Positions 54,615-64,000 of a stretch of DNA of 64,000 nt are shown one piece after another; within the stretch, counting starts at the first letter, position 1, and each line of letters opens with the position of its first letter. Where the stretch lies: positions 77,526,501-77,590,500 of the forward strand of contig CM074862.1 of assembly GCA_037501455.1 (NCBI GenBank). Reading direction: 5' to 3'. The DNA comes from Lantana camara (Eukaryota; Streptophyta; Magnoliopsida; Lamiales; Verbenaceae). Under the pieces are notes generated by a model, which made no database searches, was not told the DNA's origin, and saw only the letters and a program-made list of their open reading frames with translations. A program made the position numbers and the translations under genes.

Positions 54615-56174
54615 ATGGCAACCAAAAACCCTCTTGTATCGATCCTCGAGTCAAACAAGTTGACTGGTCCCAACTATTCTGATTGGCTGAGGAATCTAAA
54701 AATCATTTTAGATTCTGAGAAGAGAACTTATGTTCTCTTCGAAGGGGAGCCTAGTCCCGAAGGGGAGGCTCCCACTCGGGCCGAGCGGGATGCGATTCAG
54801 AAGTGGAAGGATGATAATCTCCAAGCCCGCTGCCTTATGTTGGCTAACATGTCTCCGGACTTGCAAAGGCAACATGAGGCCATGGAATTTGCTTGGGAGA
54901 TTTACGACCACTTAGAGCAACTTTACCGCCCTCATGAACGTGTTACAAGGTATAACACTTCAAAGGAATTATTCCACTTGAGAATGAGGGAAGGTTCAAG
55001 TGTCCATGAATATGGACTCAAGTTTCTTGCCCTTACTGAGAAACTTGCTTCCATGGACATGCCGCTGAAAGATGAGCTTTCAGTGGATTTGTTGCTGGCT
55101 TCGCTCCCACCGTCATTCAACCCATTTGTCCTTAACTTCAACATGAATCATGCTGGTGCTACTATAGCTGAGCTGATTAGTCAGCTTGTGACTGCTGAAA
55201 GCACGATCAAGAAGGACAATAAGGTTTTGATGGTGAATGCTCCATCTTCCTCTTCTAGGCCTTCTAAAGGTAAGGGCAAGAAAGCCCATAAGAAGAAGAA
55301 GAAACCCCTTAGGCCCACTGGTGGCATTTCGAAGGGGAAGGCCCAAAAGAAGAAGCGTGATCAGAAAGAGGATGTTTGCTTCCATTGTGGCAAAGCGGGA
55401 CATTGGAGGAGAAACTGCCCAGAGTACAAGGCTACTGTAAAGAAAGGTATCTTTCTCATTGAAGTAAATCTTTCTATTAATTCTAGTTCTTGGGTACTTG
55501 ATACCGGTTGTGGAACTCACATCTGTAATGATGTACAGATGCTAAGTGAAGTCCAACAACTCAAAGAAGGAGAATGTGTCTTGAAGATCGGCGATGGCTC
55601 AAACGTTGAAGCTCGAGCTTTAGGCACAATTAGATTAGATTTAGGTAGTTTTGAGTTAGTATTAAATAAAGTCCTTTATGTACCGAGCATTATTCGTAAT
55701 ATAATTTCAGTTCCAATATTAGATTGTGAAGGTTATGAAACTTATATTAAGAATGGTAAATATTTTATCAAACGGAACAACTCTTCCGTTCACATCGGTA
55801 CTCTAAGTAATGGACTTTACCTAACTCAAAATATCAATATTATGAATATACAACGAGAAACGAAGCGTAAGAGAGATGACAAAGTTTCAGCTCCCTTATG
55901 GCACGCTAGATTAGGACACATTTCCAAGAACAGAATTAGCAAGATAAACACTTTAGGATCATTCTCTGAAAATGATCTCAAAGAGTTAACTTCTTGCGAA
56001 TCCTGTCTCAAAGGAAAAATGTCCAAAGTCCCTTTTAAAGGAACTGTGGAACGTGCCACTAAGGTTTTGGATTTGATCCATACTGATGTTTGTGGACCGC
56101 TTAGTGTAAGCACTAGAAACAATCATCAGTACTTCATAACCTTTACTGATGACTTTAGTCGGTATGGTTATGTA
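54615..56174 (+). pseudogene. Gag, protease and start of integrase of the plus-strand Angela-like element
   Basis: ATG at 54615 starts MATKNPLVSILESNKLTG. Zinc knuckle CFHCGKAGHWRRNC is at about residue 255 and the protease active site VLDTGCGTH at about residue 296. The integrase zinc region is LWHARLGH (about 428), then LIHTDVCGP and TFTDDFSRYGYV. The frame then runs into LTR sequence at 56175, where the sister copy continues as integrase. No internal stop is seen up to that point. It is interrupted by insertion rather than decayed. Confidence 0.93.
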
Positions 56175-58118
56175 TGTTGGAAAACAGGAATCAGAAAGCA
56201 GCGGAATTTAAAAATTTTTCCCAACAAAAGGACCTTGAACTCGCAATCGTGTAACCAAATTCGTAGGGATAGAAAACTTACTTTTCTTTTTGTTCTTTCT
56301 TGAAGCGTTTCAAGCCACCCAAGAACGCTCTTCTCGCGGCTTGATCCCCTCTCCTTGGTAAAGCTCGAATCTTCAAACTTCTAACTTGAAGCCTCTAGAG
56401 AAAATCCACCAACTTGATCACAATCTAACTAGTAAGGATGCTAGTTCTCTAGTTAGTGTTTAGGCTTAACCTAGGGTTTAATTTAATCTTGGAGAAAGGA
56501 AGGTGTTCAACACATGAACCAAGAATTGTCAATTAGCTCTAAAGGGGAGCATGAGCTCCCCTATATATAGGAAAGGGGAGGGACGGCCGAACCTAGTCCT
56601 TATTGGACTAGGATTTGGTTCCTCTCTCTCCTATTACTTGATTATCAAGTATTTTCCAACTTTGACTTTGAATTCTATTTCTAGTCAACCTTTAAGAGAG
56701 CTTAAAAATATCCAAACTATTTTTGGATAATTTTATACTTTATTTATTATAAAATAAATAACTTATTTTTATCTAATTAATTAATTCGTAATTAATTAAC
56801 TAGATTATTTTCTCCAAAATTAGACTTTCTTTTTAATTCAAAATTAAACCAAAGTCTATTAAATAATTAACTAATTAATTATTTAACATATATATATTAT
56901 CACACGTGTGTGACACGTGTCACAGTGACACGTGTCACTCACGCGAGCCACACGTGTGAATTCACACGTGTGGAACCCTCTTGGTCCGATTAACTCGTTT
57001 AATCATTTTCAAGCCTCAACTCATGTAACCAAGTTGTTGTGTGTGACCCTCTAGGTTCTCAATTCAATTAGCAGTGACCCTAATTAATTAATTCATTAAT
57101 TAATTAATCAGTCCACAGATTAAACGACCATAGTCTAGCAACAGGTGTTTAACCCCTAGCTGAATTGGAATGTTCAGATTCGACAGAACCTTTAAGTCAT
57201 TGAATCATGTGAGATACAATCCTCCTACTTACTATCTCTCAACCAAGATCTAGGGCAAGGGAATAATCAGAACCCTAATAATCTGGTCTTAAAGCTAAGT
57301 GCATTTCATATCCATTTGATCTCAATCCAAGAAACCCTTTTCTTGATATCTTGATCTACTGCCTTGGCCAAGGACTCCATATGGCATATGAATGACTTAC
57401 ACAATAAGAGATCACCTTGCAAATGCAAGTGTAGGTCCTTTCTTGATTCTCATTCACTTTCATGAATCACTTGTGCAGCCCCAGCATAAGCCTTGAATCA
57501 GTTGTCTAAGGCGACACCCTTTAAAGCTCATACCTAAGACTACAGAGTTAACTCATAAAGTGACAAGGAACCTCAAGTCTAAGGATCAATTAATCACATC
57601 AATGACTCGTGAGATATTTCCTAATCTGGAAGTTTCCATTTCCTGAAATAGAAACTTCCTTTCCCATTTAGGAATGTTCTCACACGGGGCACCTCAGTGA
57701 ACTTACTTATTAAAGTAAGCACCCTCATGTATCACGCACGTATCAACTATACACTTTACACCTCCATGAAACAAGGTGGTCCTTCTTAAGGGCGTGATCC
57801 CATAAGCAAGCCTTAGAGGAGTCAGGTTGACACTCCCACTGTCTGTAGGACTCATCGGCTTGGAGTATTTTACTAATCATGACCTATGTGATATAGGGCT
57901 CGTTTCATGAACCATTTCACCTAAATGGTAGAGTCCTAAAGTCATCAGGATTAGGGGAGTTCTCATACATGCACAGCTAAAGTAAACGCATACCAAACAA
58001 GAGCATATAAAGAAGTGTTGCCTCAATTCGTTATTTTATTCAAAGATTGTCTGTGATTACAATAAGGAAAAGTACAAAGCGGATATACAATCGGCTTTCT
58101 AGGGCACTATTCCTAACA
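56175..58118 (-). repeat. 3' LTR of the minus-strand Angela-like element
   Basis: 1944 bp. On the plus strand it begins TGTTGGAAAAC and ends TTCCTAACA. The TATA box lies at 56561-56570 on the minus strand. It is closely similar to 50394-52326 in inverse orientation. Confidence 0.92.
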
Positions 58119-58129
58119 ATCTCCCACTT
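58119..58129 (-). other. Polypurine tract of the minus-strand Angela-like element
   Basis: AAGTGGGAGAT on the minus strand ends directly at the LTR start, a few bases after the gag-pol stop codon at 58137-58135. Confidence 0.85.
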
Positions 58130-58134
58130 GCCCG

Positions 58135-61100
58135 TCAAAGCCATTCTAAAGCTACTCTAAGTCCCATCTTCTGAAGATGACCTTGGAAAGCTTCTCGACT
58201 AAGGGGTTTAGTAAGTGGATCTGCCACGTTCTCTGCTGATGTGACCCTCTCAATTTGCACATCTCCTCTTTTGATAATATCACGGATTAGGTGATACTTC
58301 CTCATAATGTGCTTGGTCCGTTGGTGAGATCTTGGTTCTCTTGCTTGAGCAACCGCCCCAGTGTTGTCACAAAACACAGTAATGGGGTCTTTCATGCTAG
58401 GAACAACATTCAACTCTTGAATGAAGTTTCTAATCCAAACACCTTCCTTAGCTGCATCATTTGCAGCTAAGTATTCGGCCTCAGTGGTCGAATCTGCAGT
58501 GGTTGTTTGCTTGGAACTCTTCCAACTCACTGCTCCGCCGTTTAGGCAGAAAATGTATCCTGACATTGACTTAAAATCATCTAAGTCAGATGCAAAGCTT
58601 GCATCACAGTATCCTTCGACAGTAAGATCTTTCTGACCTCCGTAAACTAAGAATAAATCTTTAGTACTTTTCAAGTACTTAAGAATATTCTTCACGGCAG
58701 CCCAGTGACCATCTCCAGGGTCAGATTGGAAACGACTCGTTACACTAAGTGCATAAGCCACATCCGGTCGAGTACATAACATTGCATACATTATGCTACC
58801 TATTGCTGATGCATAAGGTGTATGAGTCATTCTTTCCTTCTCAAGGTTGGTCTTAGGACACATCTTCTTTGAAAGACATGTTCCTACACTCATAGGAAGG
58901 TTCTTAACCTTTGCTGACTCCATATTGAATCTCTTCAATACTTTGTCAATGTACATCGACTGTGATAGTCCTATTAACCTTCTAGATCTATCTCTATAGA
59001 TTTTAATTCCAAGCATATAGGACGCATCACCAAGATCTTTCATCTCGAATTGGTTCGATAACCATAACTTAGTCACTTTCATGTCATCTTTCGAATTCCC
59101 AATAAGAAGGATGTCATCAACATAAAGTACTAAGAATTGCACTGAGGTCTCCAATTCCTTTCTATACACACATGATTCATTCGAAATTTGAATGAAGCCA
59201 AACGCTTTGACCGATTCATCAAATCGAATGTTCCAATTCCTAGAAGCCTATTTCAATCCATAGATTGATCTTTGGAGTTTGCAAACCTTTTGCTCACTCC
59301 CACTGAATGTGAAACCTATGGGTTGCTCCATATAAATGTCTTTGTCAATGTCACCATTGAGAAAGGCAGTTTTCACATCCATTTGCCATATCTCATAGTC
59401 ATAATATGCAGCAATGGCAAGCATGATTCGAATGGACTTTTGCATTGCAACTGGTGAAAAGGTTTCGTCAAAGTCCACGCCGGGTCTTTGAGTGAACCCT
59501 TTTGCAACCAGTCTCGCTTTGTAGGCCGCAATGCTTCCATCAACTCCAAGCTTTCTCTTAAAGATCCATTTGCAACCTATGGGTTTGACCCCATCAGGCA
59601 AATCTACCAAGGTCCAAACTTGGTTGGAGTTCATGGAGTCCATTTCGGATTTCATGGCTTCTATCCACTGTTCAGAGTCAGAATCTGAAAGTGCCTCCTC
59701 ATATGTTAAAGGATCATTATCCTTTTGAGAGATTTCATGGAAGAATCCATACCATCTCTCCGGCTGTCTAGGAGTACGTTCAGAACGCCTTAGGGGAGGA
59801 TTTACATGTGTATCGAAATTCGTGATTGGTTGTAGTTGATCAGAGTGGGACGTTTCTTCAGTGGGTGGTGTGGGGTCACTTTGTACTTCTTCTAATTCTA
59901 TTATCTTGCCTTTCTTTTCTTTAAGGAACGGTTCCTCAAGAAAAGTGGCATTTCTGGAAACAAACACCTTTTGCTCAGATTGATCATAGAAATAGTATCC
60001 TATGGATTCCTTAGGATAACCTACAAAGTAGCATAAGCTAGAACGAGATTCTAGCTTATCTCCCACTGTCCTCTTCACGTAAGCAGGACAACCCCAAATT
60101 CTTAAATAAGAATAACTAGGGATTTTACCATGCCACATTTCATAGGGCGTCTTGGGGACTGACTTAGAGGGAACAAGATTCAAAATCTTTGCTGCACTTT
60201 CTAGGGCATAACCCCAGAAAGAAGGTGGTAAGTCAGTGAAACTCATCATGGAACGAACCATATCAAGTAGGGTTCGATTCCTTCTCTCAGAAACTCCATT
60301 AAGCTGAGGAGTTCCCGGAGGAGTCCACTGAGAGATAATCCCATTATCTTTGAGATGATTAAGGAATTCTTCACTAAGATACTCGCCTCCTCGATCAGAT
60401 CGAAGTGCTTTGATCTTGTGACCAGTTTGGTTCTCAACCTCCTTTTGAAATTCTAAGAATTTCTCAAAAGCTTCAGATTTATACTTCATTAAGTATACAT
60501 AACCATACCGACTAAAGTCGTCAGTGAAGGTTATGAAATACTGATGATTGTTTCTTGTGCTTACGCTAAGCGGTCCACAAACATCAGCATGGATCAAATC
60601 CAAAACCTTAGTGGCACGTTCCACAGTTCCTTTAAAAGGGACTTTGGACATTTTTCCTTTGAGACAGGATTCGCAAGAAGCTAACTCTTTGAGATCATTT
60701 TCAGAGAATGATCCTAAAGTGTTTATCTTGCTAATTCTGTTCTTGGAAATGTGTCCTAATCTAGCGTGCCATAAGGGAGCTGAAACTTTGTCATCTCTCT
60801 TACGCTTTGTTTCTCGTTGTATATTCATAATATTGATATTTTGAGTTAGGTAAAGTCCATTACTTAGAGTACCGATATGAACGGAAGAGTTGTTCCGTTT
60901 GATAAAGTATTTACCATTCTTAATATAAGTCTCATAACCTTCACAATCTAATATTGGAACTGAAATTATATTACGAATAATGTTCGGTACATAAAGGACT
61001 TTATTTAATACTAACTCAAAACTACCTAAATCTAATCTAATTGTGCCTAAAGCTCGAGCTTCAACGTTTGAGCCATCGCCGATCTTCAAGACACATTCTC

Positions 61101-62055
61101 CTTCTTTGAGTTGTTGGACTTCACTTAGCATCTGTACATCATTACAGATGTGAGTTCCACAACCGGTATCAAGTACCCAAGAACTAGAATTAATAGAAAG
61201 ATTTACTTCAATGAGAAAGATACCTTTCTTTAGAGTAGCCTTGTACTCTGGGCAGTTTCTCCTCCAATGTCCCGCTTTGCCACAATGGAAGCAAACATCC
61301 TCTTTCTGATCACGCTTCTTCTTTTGGGCCTTCCCCTTCGAAATGCCACCAGTGGGCCTAAGGGGTTTCTTCTTCTTCTTTTGGGCTTTCTTGCCCTTAC
61401 CTTTAGAAGGCCCAGAAGAGGAAGATGGAGCATTCACCATCAAAACCTTATTGTCCTTCTTGATCGTGCTTTCAGCAGTCACAAGCTGACTAATCAGCTC
61501 AGCTACAGTAGCACCAGCATGATTCATGTTGAAGTTAAGGACAAATGGGTTGAATGATGGTGGGAGCGAAGCTAGCAACAAATCCACTGAAAGTTCATCT
61601 TTCAGTGGCATGTCCATGGAAGCAAGTTTCTCAGTAAGGGCAAGAAACTTGAGTCCATATTCATGGACACTTGAACCTTCCCTCATTCTCAAGTGGAATA
61701 ATTCCTTTGAAGTGTTATACCTTGTAACACGTTCATGAGGGCGGTAAAGTTGCTCTAAGTGGTCGTAAATCTCCCAAGCAAATTCCATGGCCTCATGTTG
61801 CCTTTGCAAGTCCGGAGACATGTTAGCCAACATAAGGCAACGGGCTTGGAGATTATCATCCTTCCACTTCTGAATCGCGTCCCGCTCAGCCCGAGTGGGA
61901 GCCTCCCCTTCGGGACTAGGCTCCCCTTCGAAGAGAACATAAGTTCTCTTCTCAGAATCTAAAATGATTTTTAGATTCCTCAGCCAATCAGAATAGTTGG
62001 GACCAGTCAACTTGTTTGACTCGAGGATCGATACAAGAGGGTTTTTGGTTGCCAT
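58135..62055 (-). pseudogene. Complete gag-pol of the minus-strand Angela-like element with one nonsense codon
   Basis: One frame runs from ATG 62055 to the stop at 58135, 1307 codons, about the usual copia length. Order: Gag; CFHCGKAGHWRRNC knuckle; protease VLDTGCGTH (about residue 296); integrase with LIHADVCGP, RSDRGGEYL and PGTPQLNGVSERRN; RT with QMDVKTAFLNG and VLYVDDILLIGN; RNase H with GYCDASFASD, STTEAEYLA and DNTGAVAQA. RT and RNase H resemble BARE-1, hence the Angela-like call. A TAG at 59250-59248 (codon 936) follows IYGLK where copia normally has Gln. A C-to-T change would produce it. No other break is visible. Confidence 0.93.
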
Positions 62056-64000
62056 TTCAAAACACGTAGAGAATCACAGAATCTACGACCTAAATGGTAA
62101 AACAGAGAACTAGTGAGCATGCTGAATTATAACGATATACAAAAGATAAGGTCTTTAATCTAATGTAGCTCCCACTGTTTTTCAAAGATCTAGAATTCCC
62201 AAAGATCTAAGAGGAACACGTTTCCCAATGGGTACTAAGATCTTAGGCATTTTACCTTGAACCCACGACTCGCGGACATTCTAAGTAAGAACCCTAGGTA
62301 GGTACAACTTACCAATTCTAACACCTTTAGAACTCTTAGTAATTGTTTTTGCATCACCTATCTTTCAATATGGACCCACGACTCGTGCGACATCCATATT
62401 TACTTAGGCGTTAAGCTAGACCCATCAATCATAAGATCATGACCAAAACTTAGTTTGAACGACCCACGACTCGCGGACATCGCCCTCGCTAAAATTGACC
62501 ACGAAATATTGATCATTTAAAATGATTAATTAGGTAACTAAGAACTAATAAGCTCCACTAGCTATCCCACGACTCGCGGACAATAACTAGCTTTACTTAC
62601 TAAACTTAAAACCTATTGATGGAATGCTAGGAATTTAATTCAAAACTTGCATCTCGAATTAAACACCTATTTGTTCGAAATTAGCTTAATATTTAATGGG
62701 AATTTTCGAATCAACCGGAGAGTTGTCCGGTTCGACCTCACCAACATATATGTTATCCAATTTTATTAGTCTTGATTAATGCAAGTACACTTAAATGCAT
62801 TTCAAACAAGCACATAAACAGATAACATGTCCTAGCATGATACTAACATGTAATGATCATGGGTTCTACCTATCTTATGCGTGATATGTGGGAGCCACTC
62901 CACAATCACAAGTTCTAACATACATGCCACATAAACAGTTCAAATCACATAAGGGAAAGCAGTAACAAAATACGAGCCCTATCTCTATTACATTTAACAA
63001 TCGAGATTCCCCTCCCTAACATTTTGAGGGGTCTTCACTTATGGCCTCCTTGTTACTTGAATGTGGTCCATCTTACTCCATGGGTGCATTGTCTCCAAAA
63101 TGAAAATAAAACCTCACTACCTATTTCTACTCTCAAATTACAATAAAAAAAAGAAAAAGACATAAAGTAATAAGGCTCAATCTTCATATTGGCCTTAGAC
63201 AATTACACGGGGCATACCCCGGCCTCAAAAACAGTAATATGGAAAGCCACATAATAAATCACATAACAGTACACACATAAGTGAGGCTCCAACCTCAATT
63301 GAAAAACGCAACTATAGGGCTCCAACCCCAATTTAAACCATCCATGTGCGTAAATTAAAACCATACAAAGATCTAAACCCATGATCACCTAACATGCTTT
63401 TGCGAGAATTTAAATTTAGCCAGTAAATTAAAATTCTCGTTTCAAGTCCTAATGACTCAAAACACGACTTAGATGCAATTCTTGTTCAAGAGCCTTTTCA
63501 ATAAAACCCGAAAAACATTAAACTAATAAAATTCCAATTAATTTCCAAAATTAATAATTTTATTCTTTCATTATTTTCAGAAAATAATATTCATAATTTT
63601 TCCAAAAACCAAATCGCTTTAATTTCTCAAAATCCCAATTTAATCAAAAATTTTAAAATAATTTTATTTTAACAAAACTGATTTTAAAAGGATAAAATTA
63701 AAATAAAATTAAATCGGGATTTTATGGACCGAAAAATACGAAACTCGAAAACACGAAAACGAGCCCCGGAAAAAGGGCCCAGCCGTGCGAGGCACTGCCG
63801 CGCAGCCGCGCGCGCAGACGCGCGCCAGCCGCGCGCACAGCGGGCGGGATGAGCCGCTCGCGTGCGCACGCTGGGCGTGCATCATGCGCGCGCCTGCGCG
63901 CAGCAGCGTCCGGCATGGCCTGGGCAGGCGTCCCGCGCGGTTGCGGGACGGACTGGGCGCGCCCGGGACGGCTCCCGCGCTGTTGCGGGAGGAGCTGGGC
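62056..64000 (-). other. Untranslated leader of the minus-strand Angela-like element
   Basis: Mirrors 52340-54614 of the plus-strand copy, including the four copies of the CCCACGACTCGCGGAC motif (62260-62580). It ends in a GC-rich block from about 63750 that reaches the window edge. No gene. Primer-binding site and 5' LTR are not in the window. Confidence 0.85.

Larger units (their letters stand above)
50394..56174 (+). mobile_element. Angela/BARE-like copia element, plus strand, 3' part displaced
   Basis: 5' LTR 50394-52326, primer-binding site 52329-52340, a 2.3-kb leader, then gag to integrase from 54615. It stops at 56174, where the LTR of a minus-strand copy of the same family begins. 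The Gag and protease match the minus-strand copy almost residue for residue. The missing 3' half is expected beyond the right edge of the window. The left flank is AGTTT (50389-50393). Confidence 0.9.
56175..64000 (-). mobile_element. Angela/BARE-like copia element, minus strand, inserted in its sister copy
   Basis: 3' LTR 56175-58118, polypurine tract, gag-pol 58135-62055 and leader to the window edge. The 5' LTR lies beyond 64000. It interrupts the plus-strand copy's integrase after GGTTATGTA. The adjoining five bases ATGTA (56170-56174) are the expected target duplication. Confidence 0.9.

Overview
The window is plant nuclear DNA, almost certainly from a eudicot. The evidence is a 17-exon gene with GT-AG introns that is closest in content to plant LacZ-type beta-galactosidases, Ty1/copia and Ty3/gypsy elements with plant-type primer-binding sites, MITEs, and an AT-rich background. 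The order or species cannot be read from the sequence. No CRISPR, operon, rRNA or convincing tRNA gene was seen.

Layout. 1-2921 is the 3' part of a Tat-type Ty3/gypsy element: a decayed antisense ORF with its own TATA box, a Mutator-type MITE in that ORF's leader, a polypurine tract and a 777-bp 3' LTR. 4490-6236 is a truncated LTR of the long-LTR copia family found at the other end of the window, and it carries a hAT-type MITE. 6237-10091 is non-coding. 10092-21350 (minus) is a complete GH2 beta-galactosidase gene (1120 codons, every exon phase consistent), with nested Mutator and hAT elements in its introns. 25492-30178 is a nearly intact, very young copia element. 30350-30384 plus 39586-40047 (minus) is the 3' end of an NRPE1-like gene (Pol V largest subunit: DeCL domain and a GW-repeat tail). 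It is split by a 9.2-kb composite insertion made of a Tork-type copia and a TRIM, which itself contains a 3.7-kb LTR-like element. 41.1-50.3 kb holds two further LTR-like elements and a tandem array of about 1-kb hairpin-forming units. 50394-64000 holds two copies of one Angela/BARE-like copia family: a plus-strand copy broken in its integrase region, and a minus-strand copy inserted there that runs off the right edge.

Only two host genes are visible: GH2 beta-galactosidase, which looks functional, and the NRPE1-like 3' end, which is disrupted. Everything else that codes is retrotransposon gag-pol or its debris. The most unusual object is the composite insertion 30385-39585. Its two ends belong to different retroelement families, yet a single perfect 5-bp target duplication flanks it, and removing it restores the GW-repeat reading frame. 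That suggests integration of a chimeric retroelement cDNA. Other points of note are a G-box cluster in the Angela-like LTR, a 16-bp motif repeated four times in that family's leader, a GC-rich leader block that differs between copies, and a hairpin satellite carrying a recurring small ORF.
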